A stretch of 64,000 nucleotides of DNA from Sphingobium fontiphilum. Lineage in GTDB: Bacteria > Pseudomonadota > Alphaproteobacteria > Sphingomonadales > Sphingomonadaceae. This document shows positions 1 to 8,604 of the stretch, one piece after another. Where the stretch lies: NCBI RefSeq assembly GCF_014196635.1, contig NZ_JACIEB010000001.1, forward strand, positions 1 through 64,000. Reading direction: 5' to 3'. The translations under genes and the position numbers were made by a program. Below the pieces are notes generated by a model. The model was not told the origin of the DNA and made no database searches. It worked only from the letters and a program-made list of their open reading frames with translations. How positions within the stretch are numbered: position 1 is the first letter of the stretch; each line of letters opens with the position of its first letter.

Positions 1-46
1 GGTCGAGAATGTCGTTCGGTATCGAAGGCTCTTTGCGTCGTGACAT
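1..46 (-). CDS. IS256-family transposase, N-terminal fragment at the window edge
   Basis: Reading leftward from the ATG at 46-44 gives MSRRKEPSIPNDILD, which resembles the usual opening of IS256-family (mutator-like, DDE) transposases. Only 15 residues are in the window, so no catalytic residue can be seen. A purine-rich ribosome site (AAGGAG) lies about 7 bases upstream of the ATG. The gene runs in the same direction as the integrase fragment behind it. The call rests on a short match and could be wrong. Confidence 0.5.
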   Translation of the reverse strand, partial: MSRRKEPSIPNDILD

Positions 47-103
47 AGTGGATCTCCTTGTTGCCCATTATGCCTCGCCGCACACGAAATTCCTGGCAGT
101 CCC
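1..103 (-). mobile_element. Terminal part of an IS256-family insertion sequence (runs off the window)
   Basis: The minus strand carries the first codons of an IS256-type transposase. About 60 bases upstream of them the integrase reading frame starts cleanly, so one end of the insertion sequence lies here. The exact end is estimated from where integrase similarity stops, near 96-112. The terminal inverted repeat cannot be confirmed because the other end is outside the window. Confidence 0.5.
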
Positions 104-581
104 GGCCACGCCGTTCATGCTTTTGCAGTTCATGGAGAAGTTCCTGAGGCGTGATATCGGTGACAGGCCGCTTTCTGAAGTCTGCACCCATCAGTTTCAC
201 AAACCAGCGCATCTTCTCCAGCGTTGGCTCAGCCAACCCCTCGCGGGCCCTCTTTTCTATCAGTTCCTCGGCCACGCTAGCGAAGCTGTGGCTGGCCCGA
301 ATGCGCGCCTCGATGCGGGCTTGCCTCTTGGCTACATTGGGATCGACTGCGTGAGCCAGTTGCTTACGGGCTGCATCCCTGGCGGCGCGCGCCTCGGCCA
401 GCGTAATCTCGGGATACGCCCCTATCGACAGTTTCCGCTCCACGCCGTCGAAACGGTATTTGATTCGCCACAGCTTGCTGCCGCTTGGATTGACGAGCAA
501 ATACAAACCCAGGGAGTCAGTAACCTTGTAAGGCTTACCTGCAGGCTTGGCATTATGGATAGCGGTATCGGTTAGCGCCAT
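104..581 (-). pseudogene. Tyrosine-recombinase integrase, N-terminal part, cut by the insertion sequence
   Basis: From the ATG at 581-579 the minus strand encodes MALTDTAIHNAKPAGKPYKV and then LGLYLLVNPSGSKLW and LSIGAYPEITLAEARAAR. This is the Arm DNA-binding (DUF4102) domain of P4/CP4-57-like integrases, followed by the start of the core-binding SAM-like domain (residues about 100-155). The frame loses similarity after HELQKHERRG, where the IS256-like element begins, so the catalytic domain with R, H and Y is missing here. It starts about 165 bases from the 3' end of tRNA-Cys, the usual position for an integrase next to its attachment site. The remainder may lie beyond the insertion sequence, outside the window. 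Confidence 0.75.
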
Positions 582-745
582 TGGGGACCTCGGTTCTGCT
601 GGGGCCTTTTGAGGCCCCCAAATTCGGGCCCCATCATCCGCAATTGCAGGCAAACAAGGGCATCCACTGACAATCAGCGAATGCTCATAAACTACCGGAA
701 ATCAGGGATTTTTCAACTGTTGGCAGACGTCGCCAGACAGGATTA

Positions 746-819
746 TGGAGGCCCGAGCCGGAATCGAACCGGCGTGCACGGATTTGCAGTCCGCTGCGTC
801 ACCACTCCGCCATCGGGCC
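746..819 (-). tRNA. tRNA-Cys (GCA anticodon)
   Basis: The minus strand reads GGCCCGA at the 5' acceptor side (819-813) and pairs with TCGGGCC (756-750), followed by T and an encoded CCA. The anticodon loop is GACTGCAAATC with anticodon GCA, and the T arm contains GGTTCGATTCC. All four arms fold. The 3' half is the likely integration site for the element whose integrase starts downstream. Confidence 0.95.
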
Positions 820-1013
820 GTCCTACGCGGTGGAGGAGGGCAAATGTGCTGCTTTGGTCGCAAAGTCAAGCATCCAGCCATGGCGGTTTCCAAGATTCCT
901 TGCGTTCTTCCGCGCAAAGGCGCTTGGCGTGGCCTCTCGCCTGAATTAGAGCAGGCTGACTCTCTTTTAGTGTATTGCATTGCCAATACAGTTGTGCCAA
1001 GCGAGGAACTGTC
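820..1013. other. Intergenic region between tRNA-Cys and pcm (divergent)
   Basis: It must hold the promoter of tRNA-Cys (leftward) and of the pcm-tolC-popZ group (rightward). An A/T-richer stretch at about 967-1000 precedes the pcm ribosome site. No convincing gene is present. Confidence 0.5.
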
Positions 1014-1649
1014 GTGACCGAGCATAATTTTTCTTCGATGCGCGCCGCCATGGTCGAAAGTCAGCTTCGCACCAGCGACGTTGACGAACCGTTGGTGATC
1101 GCCGCCATGGCGCGGGTTCCGCGGGAGCGTTTCGTGCCTGCCGAGCGCGTGGCGATGGCCTATATCGACCGGCCGGTGCCGTTGGGGGGAGGGCGCGCGC
1201 TGAACCCGCCGCTGGCGACGGGGCGCTTGCTGTCGGAAGCGGCGGTGCAGCCGGGGGAAAAGGTGCTGCTGATCGGTGCGGCGACGGGCTATGCCGCTGC
1301 ATTACTGGCGGAAATCGGCGCGGTGGTCACAGCGGTCGAAGCGCCGGATGGCCCCGAAACGACGATCGCCGATGGCGTGACGCTGGCGCGTGGACCGCTG
1401 GCCGAGGGCTCCGCCGACGGTGCGCCCTATGATGTTCTGCTGGTCGATGGCGCGGTGGAGGAACTGCCCGCTGCGCTCGTTGAGCAGCTTGGCGAGGACG
1501 CGCGGATCGCGACCGGCATCGTTGAGCACGGGGTGACCCGGCTGTGCACGGGCCGCAAGGTGGCAGGGACGTTTGGCCTCGTCGGCGTGACCGACATGGA
1601 AATGGTGGTGTTGCCGGGCTTTGCCACGCCGGAGCGTTTCGTTTTCTGA
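1014..1649 (+). CDS. pcm: Protein-L-isoaspartate O-methyltransferase family protein
   Basis: 211 residues. The family methylates isoaspartyl residues in damaged proteins using SAM in the cytoplasm. The N-terminal region AAMVESQLRTSDV (11-23) and VPRERFVP (35-42) match the family. The SAM-binding loop VLLIGAATGYAAALLA (84-99) is a variant of the usual VLEIGTGSGY. GTG at 1014 is chosen as start because GAGGAA lies 7 bases upstream; frames opening earlier lack this. It stands directly upstream of tolC with an 18-base gap, an arrangement common in alphaproteobacteria, so the two are probably cotranscribed. The altered SAM loop leaves the exact substrate uncertain. Confidence 0.85.
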   Translation: MTEHNFSSMRAAMVESQLRTSDVDEPLVIAAMARVPRERFVPAERVAMAYIDRPVPLGGGRALNPPLATGRLLSEAAVQPGEKVLLIGAATGYAAALLAEIGAVVTAVEAPDGPETTIADGVTLARGPLAEGSADGAPYDVLLVDGAVEELPAALVEQLGEDARIATGIVEHGVTRLCTGRKVAGTFGLVGVTDMEMVVLPGFATPERFVF

Positions 1650-1667
1650 ATATTAAAGACAGGACTT

Positions 1668-3125
1668 ATGACAGCAAAGCGACTTCCCCATCCGCGCATC
1701 GCCGCAACAGCCTTGCTGTCCATGTCCACCGTCCTCGCTTCGCCAGCCTGGGCGGGCACGCTTCAGGAGGCGCTGGCCAAGGCCTACCGCTCCAACCCGA
1801 CACTGACGGCGACCCGCGCTGGCTTGCAGGCGACGGATGAAAATGTGCAGGTGGCTAAGGCTGACGGGCGGCCGAGCGTGAGCGCCACCGGCAGCTTCAC
1901 CGAAAGCATCCTGAAGCCGACGATCAGCTTCACCGCGCAGCAGCGATCGGTGGCCGCCAATGCGACCGCGACGGTGCCGATCTATTCGGGCGGCGCGGTG
2001 CGCAATGCGATCAAGGGCGCCAAGGTGCGGGTCGAGGCGGGGCGCGCCAATCTGCGCGGGACCGAAGCGACCGTGTTCGCCAATGTCGTCGCCGCCTATA
2101 TGGATGTGATCCGCGACAGCGCGATCGTGTCGCTCAACATGGCGAATGTGAACGTGCTGGAGGTCAATCTTCAGGCGACCAATGATCGTTTCGAGGTCGG
2201 CGACCTGACCCGCACCGATCTGGCGCAATCCGAATCGCGGCTGGCGCTGGCGCGGTCCGACCTTCAGACGGCGCAAGCCAACCTGATTACCAGCCGCGAA
2301 AATTATATCGCGCTGGTCGGCGAGGCGCCCGACAATCTGGAGCCGCCGCCGGCGCTGCCCGGCTTGCCCGCAACGCCTGAGGATGCGGTGCGCGTGGCGC
2401 TGGCCGACAATCCCGACATTTTGGCCGCGCAAAAGACGCGCGATGCCGCCGCTTATGATACGAAAGTCGCCAAGGCTGGCGTTTCTCCGCGCCTGTCGGG
2501 CTTTGTGCAGGGCGCCTACACCAATTTCCTCGACACTTTGCCCAATTCGCCCGAGCAACTGAACAAGACCGCATCGGCCGGGGTGCAATTGACCTTGCCG
2601 CTCTATCAGGGCGGTCGCCCGGGCGCGCAGGTTCGGCTTAACCAGGCGCTGGAAAGTCAGGCGATCGAGCAGGAAATCGGCACGGAACGCGGCGTCATCG
2701 CCCAGACCCGCGCCGCCTACGCCAGTTGGCAGGCCTCCCTCCAGACGATCGAATCGAGCCAGAAGGCGGTCGATGCCGCCGCGCTCTCGCTGGAAGGCGT
2801 GCGGGCGGAAAATTCGGTCGGATCGCGCACCATACTCGATATTTTGAACGCCGAACAGGAATCGCTCAACGCGCGCGTGTCGCTGGTTTCGGCGCGGCGC
2901 AACGCCTATGTCGCCGGGTTCAGCCTGCTGGCGGCCATGGGCCATGCAGAGGCCGACGATCTGGGTCTGGAATCAGGCGCGCTTTATGACCCGGTGGTCC
3001 ATTACGACCATGTGAAGGGCAAGCTGTTCGACTGGGATTTCGGCCACAAGCCGCAACCGGTGGCGACGCGCACCGTTGACACGCCCACGCAAAATGCCAA
3101 TGTGGCTCCGAACGCCGCCGATTAA
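1668..3125 (+). CDS. tolC: TolC-family outer membrane efflux/secretion channel
   Basis: 485 residues with a Sec signal peptide (about 1-29, ending SPAWA). It belongs to the outer membrane efflux protein family, which forms a trimeric channel-tunnel for type I secretion and efflux. Two internally similar halves are visible, opening with LQEALAKAYRSNPTLTATRA (about 32-51) and with the ALADNPDILAAQ region (about 244). Long alpha-helical stretches and Gln/Ala-rich heptads fit the tunnel. The tail beyond about residue 430 (LYDPVVHYDHVKGKLFDWD) is typical of the alphaproteobacterial TolC group. It lies between pcm and popZ in the same direction. Confidence 0.9.
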   Translation: MTAKRLPHPRIAATALLSMSTVLASPAWAGTLQEALAKAYRSNPTLTATRAGLQATDENVQVAKADGRPSVSATGSFTESILKPTISFTAQQRSVAANATATVPIYSGGAVRNAIKGAKVRVEAGRANLRGTEATVFANVVAAYMDVIRDSAIVSLNMANVNVLEVNLQATNDRFEVGDLTRTDLAQSESRLALARSDLQTAQANLITSRENYIALVGEAPDNLEPPPALPGLPATPEDAVRVALADNPDILAAQKTRDAAAYDTKVAKAGVSPRLSGFVQGAYTNFLDTLPNSPEQLNKTASAGVQLTLPLYQGGRPGAQVRLNQALESQAIEQEIGTERGVIAQTRAAYASWQASLQTIESSQKAVDAAALSLEGVRAENSVGSRTILDILNAEQESLNARVSLVSARRNAYVAGFSLLAAMGHAEADDLGLESGALYDPVVHYDHVKGKLFDWDFGHKPQPVATRTVDTPTQNANVAPNAAD

Positions 3126-3179
3126 CTTCAATTGGTTGGGTTGAGGGCGGCTGGGCATCGAGCGGGGGCGGATTGCGCG

Positions 3180-3680
3180 ATGGGTGACATGAGCAAGGAA
3201 CCCTCGATGGAAGAGATTCTCTCCTCCATCAAGCGGATCATCGCCGAAGAAGGCGAGGAGGCCGTGCATTCAGCCGCGCCTCTGGCCCGTCGCGCTCGCT
3301 TAGAACCGGTTGAGGTGCCTGTGCCCGGCGCTGCTCCCGCCGCCGCATCGACGGATGCCGAGGAAGTTCTGGAACTCACCGATCTGGTCGAGGAGGAAGT
3401 CGTGGCCAAAGCGCCCAGCCAGACCCGCGCGGCGCCAGCGCCCGTGAAGGAAGAAGCGCCTTCCATCCTGTCGGTGGAGAGCGAGGTTGCGACGCGCCAG
3501 TCGCTTTCGGCCCTGTCGGCCATGCTGGTAAAGCCGCGCGATGGCGAGGATAATACGCTCGACGGCCTGGTCCGCTCCATGCTGCGCCCGATGCTGAAGG
3601 AATGGCTGGACGCCAATCTGCCCGCAATGGTGCAGGATATGGTCGCCAGGGAGATTGCGCGGATCACCGGCGCGCAGTAA
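3180..3680 (+). CDS. popZ: PopZ-like pole-organizing protein (DUF2497 family)
   Basis: 166 residues. PopZ of Caulobacter forms a polar scaffold that anchors the centromere protein ParB and polar factors. The N-terminal binding helix SMEEILSSIKRIIAEEG (about 9-25) matches the PopZ signature. A Pro/Ala/Glu-rich linker follows (about 30-115). The C-terminal oligomerization helices include LVRSMLRPMLKEWLDANLP and MVQDMVAREIARI (about 127-162). The start at 3180 is preferred because similarity begins just after it. The order pcm-tolC-popZ followed by valS is seen in other alphaproteobacteria; here valS is about 4.9 kb further on. Polar function is inferred from family. Confidence 0.85.
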   Translation: MGDMSKEPSMEEILSSIKRIIAEEGEEAVHSAAPLARRARLEPVEVPVPGAAPAAASTDAEEVLELTDLVEEEVVAKAPSQTRAAPAPVKEEAPSILSVESEVATRQSLSALSAMLVKPRDGEDNTLDGLVRSMLRPMLKEWLDANLPAMVQDMVAREIARITGAQ

Positions 3681-3727
3681 CGGGTGCGGGCGCTTGGGCG
3701 CTCCCGCTTCGACCCGCCCCCTTTTTT
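3681..3727 (+). terminator. Probable Rho-independent terminator after popZ
   Basis: CGGGT and GCGGGCGC pair with GCGCTCCCGC and ACCCG around a TTGG loop, followed by a C tract and six T residues (3722-3727). It starts right after the popZ stop codon. Confidence 0.65.
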
Positions 3728-3815
3728 GACACGGGTTGTATCGCTTTTGGCGATGGACAGGCGTGCGCCGCGCCCCGGATAGGGAGGGTGGCCAGACCAA
3801 GAGGGGAAAATCGCC

Positions 3816-4946
3816 ATGTTGAACCGCCGCACCATGATCCGCGCCGCATTGGGTGTGGGCTGCGCCGGATTGCTGGCGCCTTCGCCTCTTTTCGCTGCGC
3901 TGGCCGGGGACGATGCCGCCGACATGGCCGCCTTCATCGCCGGGCTGCCCAAAGCGGAATATCATGTCCATCTGGAAGGCACGCTGGAGGCGGAGATGAA
4001 GTTCGCACTGGCCCGGCGCAACGGCCTGCAGCTGCCCTTTGCCGATGTCGCGGCGCTGAAGGCCAGCTATCGCTATCACGACCTGCCCAGTTTTCTCGCC
4101 ATCTATTATGACGGCATGAAGGTGCTGCTGAAGGAGCCCGATTTCTACGACCTTGCCTATGCCTATCTGGCGAAGGCGGCGTCGCAGAATGTGCTTTATG
4201 CCGAAATGTTCTTCGATCCGCAGGAGCATCTGAAGCGCGGCGTCGCCATGGCGGACGTGATCGGCGGCATCACCCGCGCGCGGACGGATGCGGCGGCGAA
4301 ACTGGGAATCCAGTCGCAGCTCATCCTGTGCTTCGTGCGCGATCTGTCGGCGGAATCGGCCATGGCGGCGCTGGATGCGGCCTTGCCGATGAAACAATAT
4401 CTGGTCGGCGTCGGCCTCGATTCCGATGAGAAGGGCAATCCGCCGTCCAAATTCGCCGCCCATTTCGCCAAGGCGCGGGCGGCGGGCCTGAAGGTCACGG
4501 CGCATTGCGATCTTAATCAGGAAAACACGCTGGAGCATATCCGGCAGGCCATCGTCGATATACGGGTCGACCGCATCGATCATGGCGGCAACATATTGCA
4601 ATCGCCGGAATTGATGGCGCTGGCGAAGGCGAAGAACCTCTATTTCACCGTCTGCCCGACTTTTTCGGGCACGGTGCAGGGCGAGGCGCCGCCGGTGGAC
4701 GTGGTGCGCGGGATGCTGGACGCGGGCCTCAACATCACCATCAATTCCGACGATCCGGCCTATATGGCCAGCGAATATCTGAACGAGGTGCTGGTGAAGG
4801 CGCAGCACCGCAGCGCACTGACCAAAGCTGAACTGGTGCGGATGGAGCGGAACGCCTTCATGGCGGGATGGATGGACGAAGGGTTGCGGGCGGCATGTCT
4901 GGCGAAGCTGGACGCCTATGCCGCCGCGCATGGGCTATTGGCGTGA
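3816..4946 (+). CDS. Adenosine-deaminase-like metal-dependent hydrolase with a Tat signal
   Basis: 376 residues. The fold is the adenosine/adenine deaminase branch of the amidohydrolase superfamily. Metal ligands are H50 and H52 in EYHVHLEGTL, H230, and the aspartate in NSDDPAYM (312-313); RIDHG (253-257) holds the other conserved histidine. The N terminus has twin arginines (MLNRRTMIRAA) before a hydrophobic core, which suggests Tat export. The usual HAGE motif, whose Glu helps protonate the purine, is replaced by HCDLNQENTLEH. The substrate may therefore not be adenosine. It is the first of four genes between popZ and valS. Confidence 0.75.
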   Translation: MLNRRTMIRAALGVGCAGLLAPSPLFAALAGDDAADMAAFIAGLPKAEYHVHLEGTLEAEMKFALARRNGLQLPFADVAALKASYRYHDLPSFLAIYYDGMKVLLKEPDFYDLAYAYLAKAASQNVLYAEMFFDPQEHLKRGVAMADVIGGITRARTDAAAKLGIQSQLILCFVRDLSAESAMAALDAALPMKQYLVGVGLDSDEKGNPPSKFAAHFAKARAAGLKVTAHCDLNQENTLEHIRQAIVDIRVDRIDHGGNILQSPELMALAKAKNLYFTVCPTFSGTVQGEAPPVDVVRGMLDAGLNITINSDDPAYMASEYLNEVLVKAQHRSALTKAELVRMERNAFMAGWMDEGLRAACLAKLDAYAAAHGLLA

Positions 4947-4976
4947 TGCATGGCGAATGAACGGTTGGGAGGGGTT

Positions 4977-5594
4977 ATGAGGTATAGGCGGTCGGCATGT
5001 GCTCTTTTGGCGGCGATGATGGCGGCGTCGGGGTGCGCTTCGCCGCCCGCCGCCCCCGAAGCCGCGCCGCCCCCTGCGCCCGGGGCTGAACGTCTTTTCG
5101 TCCCGGCCGATTTCACGCCGCCGACGCTGGTCGAAACGGCGGAGTTCAAGCTTGTGCCGCTCGGCCCCGATTTGGTGAAGGTCGACTATGACGCCTATAT
5201 GTCGTCGATCGAGCATTTGCAGACGACCTTTTCCCGCAGCACAAGCTGGCCGCACAAGGCGATTTCGGATGCCGACGCCATGGCCGACATGGAATCCGAA
5301 CAGGCCCGTTTCCAAAGCCGCAAATCCTTTGCCTATGCGGTGCTGACCCCGGACGGCAAGCGCGAGCGGGGGAGCGTCTATGTCTCGCCCAGCCCCGTGC
5401 CGCCCTATGACGCGATGGTCAGACTGTGGGTAACCAAGGCCGATTATGACGCGGGTTTCGACGCGGAACTCTACCAGTGGGTGACCCGATGGGTGCAGGC
5501 GGACTGGCCCTTCCGCAACGTCGCCTACCCCGGCCGCGCCATCGACTGGGCGACTTGGGACGCAATGGTTGCGGCCGGGAAGGCCGGCGATTAG
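4977..5594 (+). CDS. Putative lipoprotein with a GNAT-like domain
   Basis: 205 residues. The start at 4977 has GGGAGGGG about 3-10 bases upstream. The N terminus is a lipoprotein signal with lipobox AASGC (about residues 16-20) followed by a Pro/Ala-rich linker. The mature part resembles uncharacterized GNAT acetyltransferase-like proteins: YMSSIEHLQTTFSRS, SWPHKAISDADAMADMESE, KSFAYAVLTPDG, and a terminal ADWPFRNVAYPGR. No clear acetyl-CoA loop (Q/RxxGxG/A) is seen. A GNAT-like domain on a lipid anchor outside the cytoplasm is odd, so catalysis is doubtful. It sits 30 bases after the deaminase gene and probably shares its transcript. Confidence 0.6.
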   Translation: MRYRRSACALLAAMMAASGCASPPAAPEAAPPPAPGAERLFVPADFTPPTLVETAEFKLVPLGPDLVKVDYDAYMSSIEHLQTTFSRSTSWPHKAISDADAMADMESEQARFQSRKSFAYAVLTPDGKRERGSVYVSPSPVPPYDAMVRLWVTKADYDAGFDAELYQWVTRWVQADWPFRNVAYPGRAIDWATWDAMVAAGKAGD

Positions 5595-5766
5595 TTCGGT
5601 TGAGTGAGATGGGTTGAGAGTTGCTGTTGGCCGCCCGGATCAACTGCGAAAAGGCCCTGCCGATTGTCCGATGTTGCCCCCGTATGATAAGTCCTCGGCC
5701 ATGCACCTTTACGAGGTCGCGCCGTGCCGATGACGGGGCGCCCGGTCGATTTGGAAAGCCGATCCG

Positions 5767-7812
5767 ATGAAATATCTTCCTGCTGCTGCCCTTGCCGCGA
5801 TCATGCTGGCGCCGTTGCCCGCTTTGGCGCGGCCGTTCACGCCCGCCGACATGGTGAACCTCAATCGCCTGTCCGCGCCGGTGGTGTCGGCCGAGGGGCG
5901 TTGGCTGGCCTATCAACTGCGCACGACCGATTTCGACAATAATCGCGGTCGCAACGACCTGTATCTGCTCGACCTCCAAGCGAAGGGGGCGACGCCGCGC
6001 CTGATCGCGTCGGTCACCGACAAGAATGAGACGGCGCCGACTTTCGCGCCCGATGGCGCGTCTCTCTATTATCTGTCGGACGCGAGCGGCGACGATCAAC
6101 TGTGGCGCGTGGCGCTGTCGGGTGGGGAGCCGGTGAAGATCACTGACGCGCCCGGCGGCCTGTCCGGTTATCTGCTGAGCCCCATGGGCGACAAGGTGGC
6201 CCTTTGGGCCGACCGGCCCATCGGCGCGGCGACCCTAGCCGACACCGCCCCTGCCAAAGCGAAGGACGCGGGCAGCGGCCGCGTGTACGACCGCTTGTTC
6301 GTGCGCCATTGGGACAGTTGGTCCGATGGCCAGCGGTCGCAGATTTTCGTCATGCCGCTCAAGCCCGGCGCGAAGGCCGTTTCGGTGATGGGCGGCCTGA
6401 TCGGCGATGCGCCGTCCAAGCCCTTTGGCGGGGCGGAGGAACTGGCGTGGAGCAGGGACGGCAAGACGTTGTTCTTCGCCTTGCGCGAAGCCGGGCGGAT
6501 CGAGCCGCTGTCCACCAATCTCGACATATTCGCCACGCCCATCGATGGCGGCGGCGCGCCGGTCAACCTCACCGACGCCAACGACGCGACCGACACCATG
6601 CCGACCGTCTCGCCCGACGGCCAATGGCTGGCCTATGCGGCGATGGCGCGGCCGGGTTATGAAAGCGATCGGCTGGTGCTGATGCTGCGCAACATCGCCA
6701 GCGGGGAGACACGCGCGCTGACGCAGGATTGGGACCGTTCGGTCGCCTCCATCGCATGGGAGGCGAGCGGCAAATCGCTGATCGTCACCGCCGACGAGGT
6801 GCTGGACCATCCCGCCTTCCGCGTCGATGTGGCGAGCGGCCGGGTGACGCGGCTGACCGGGGCGGGGCATGTGGGCGGGGTGACCCCCTTGCCCGATGGC
6901 GGCTTCCTCTATGCGCTCGACAGCATCCAGTCGCCCGCCGACCTGTGGCGTATGGGCAAGGGCGGCAAGCCCGTGCGGCTGACCAGCGTCAATGCCGACA
7001 AGCTGGCGGGCGTCGACGACGTGTCGGTCGAACGGTTCAGCTTCCGGGGCGCGAATGGCGACACGGTCTGGGGCCAGATCATCAAGCCGCTGAACCCGTC
7101 GGCCACCGGCGCGGGGGCGAAGCTGCCGGTCGCCTATCTGGTGCATGGCGGGCCGCAGGGCAGTTTCGGCGATTCATGGTCCTATCGCTGGAATCCCAAG
7201 GCGTTCGCGGCGGCGGGCTACGCCGCCGTCACCGTCGATTTCCACGGATCGACCGGCTATGGCCAGGCCTTTGTCGACAGCATCAACAAGGATTGGGGCG
7301 GCAAGCCGCTGGAGGACCTGAAACTGGGTCTGGCCGCCGCCGCGGCGAAGGACGCGCAGGTCGACGCAAGCAACGCCTGTGCACTGGGGGCCAGCTATGG
7401 CGGCTATATGATGAACTGGATCGAGGGGCGGTGGCCCGATGCGTTCAAGTGCATCGTCCAGCATGACGGCGTGTTCGACGCCCGCGCCATGGCGTATGAA
7501 ACCGAGGAATTATGGTTCGACGAGTGGGAACATGGCGGCCCCTATTATGAACAGGCGGCCGAATATGAAAAATGGAACCCGGTCGCCCATGTGACCGCAT
7601 GGAAGACGCCGATGCTGGTCATCACCAGCGAAAAGGATTTCCGCATTCCCTATACGCAGGGGCTGGCCGCGTTCACGGCGCTGCAACGGCGCGACATAGC
7701 GTCGAAGCTGCTGATCTTCCCTGACGAGAATCACTGGGTGCTGAAGCCCAAAAATTCGCTGCAATGGTATGGCGAAGTGCTGGGCTGGCTGGGCCAGTGG
7801 ACGGGGAAATGA
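5767..7812 (+). CDS. S9 family serine peptidase (prolyl-oligopeptidase type), exported
   Basis: 681 residues with a signal peptide (about 1-21, ending PALA). The N-terminal two thirds are a beta-propeller with TolB/WD-like repeats (FAPDGASLYYLS, VSPDGQWLAYAA). The C-terminal alpha/beta hydrolase domain carries the triad S543 in GASYGGYM, D624 in SEKDFRIPY and H656 in DENHW. HGGPQGSFGDSW lies near the oxyanion hole. Such enzymes cut dipeptides or acylated residues from short peptides, here in the periplasm. There is a 172-base gap to the preceding lipoprotein gene. Confidence 0.9.
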   Translation: MKYLPAAALAAIMLAPLPALARPFTPADMVNLNRLSAPVVSAEGRWLAYQLRTTDFDNNRGRNDLYLLDLQAKGATPRLIASVTDKNETAPTFAPDGASLYYLSDASGDDQLWRVALSGGEPVKITDAPGGLSGYLLSPMGDKVALWADRPIGAATLADTAPAKAKDAGSGRVYDRLFVRHWDSWSDGQRSQIFVMPLKPGAKAVSVMGGLIGDAPSKPFGGAEELAWSRDGKTLFFALREAGRIEPLSTNLDIFATPIDGGGAPVNLTDANDATDTMPTVSPDGQWLAYAAMARPGYESDRLVLMLRNIASGETRALTQDWDRSVASIAWEASGKSLIVTADEVLDHPAFRVDVASGRVTRLTGAGHVGGVTPLPDGGFLYALDSIQSPADLWRMGKGGKPVRLTSVNADKLAGVDDVSVERFSFRGANGDTVWGQIIKPLNPSATGAGAKLPVAYLVHGGPQGSFGDSWSYRWNPKAFAAAGYAAVTVDFHGSTGYGQAFVDSINKDWGGKPLEDLKLGLAAAAAKDAQVDASNACALGASYGGYMMNWIEGRWPDAFKCIVQHDGVFDARAMAYETEELWFDEWEHGGPYYEQAAEYEKWNPVAHVTAWKTPMLVITSEKDFRIPYTQGLAAFTALQRRDIASKLLIFPDENHWVLKPKNSLQWYGEVLGWLGQWTGK

Positions 7813-7872
7813 CGCGAAGGTGAAACGCGGCTATGTTTGTCTTTCCGCACGACTCCGGTGGGAGAGACAAGC

Positions 7873-8559
7873 ATGACGATGGTCCTGATCGCCGCGATCG
7901 CCTTTGTCGGTTCGCATTTCATCCTTTCGCATCCCCTGCGTGCGCCTTTGGTGGCGCGGGTCGGGGAAAAGGGATTTCTGGGCCTTTATTCGCTGGTCGC
8001 GGCGGCGACGCTGATCTGGCTGGCCATGGCCTATCGCACGGCCCCGGCGCAGGCGCCTCTGTGGGTAGCCGGAGACGGGCTGTGGGCCATCGCCACGGCC
8101 ATCATGCTGCTCGCCTCCTTCCTGTTCATGGGGTCGCTGGTCGGCAATCCGGCGGTGCCCGATCCTGAAGGAAAGATGGCCATTCCGGCGGTGGCGAAGG
8201 GCGTTTACGCCATCACCCGCCATCCGATGATGTGGGGCTTTGCGCTGTGGGGCGTGGCGCACATCATCGCCTTTCCCGAACCGTCCAATATCATCCTGTG
8301 CGGGGCGATCATGCTGCTGGCGCTGGGCGGCGCGGCGATGCAGGACCGCAAGAAGGAACGGCTGAAACCCGCTGAATGGGCGCAGTGGGAGGCGAAGACA
8401 AGCTATTGGCCGTTCGCCGCCATCGCCGCCGGGCGGGCGCGGATCGGTGGGTTCGGGATGCATACGCTTGCCGGCGGACTTGTGCTGTGGCTGGCGGCAA
8501 GCTGGGCGCATTTGCCGCTGGCGGGCTGGGCGGCGGGCATCTGGCGCTGGATCGGCTGA
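7873..8559 (+). CDS. nnrU: NnrU family integral membrane protein
   Basis: 228 residues with five or six hydrophobic segments, opening at VLIAAIAFVGSHFILSHP. The pattern RHPMMWGFALWGVAHI is typical of the NnrU/isoprenylcysteine-methyltransferase-like membrane family. NnrU is linked to nitrite and nitric oxide reduction in denitrifiers, but many members occur without denitrification genes, and none are seen here. The start at 7873 has GGGAGAGA upstream. The role is uncertain. It precedes valS by 45 bases and may feed into it. Confidence 0.75.
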   Translation: MTMVLIAAIAFVGSHFILSHPLRAPLVARVGEKGFLGLYSLVAAATLIWLAMAYRTAPAQAPLWVAGDGLWAIATAIMLLASFLFMGSLVGNPAVPDPEGKMAIPAVAKGVYAITRHPMMWGFALWGVAHIIAFPEPSNIILCGAIMLLALGGAAMQDRKKERLKPAEWAQWEAKTSYWPFAAIAAGRARIGGFGMHTLAGGLVLWLAASWAHLPLAGWAAGIWRWIG

Positions 8560-8604
8560 CGGTTTTGCTGGAATGGAGCGGGAAGGGCCATTAAGGGCGC
8601 TTCC

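Noticed and set aside
9-575. Open frame of 188 codons on the plus strand at the left edge
   Set aside because: It is antisense to an integrase with clear family similarity on the minus strand, and its product resembles nothing.
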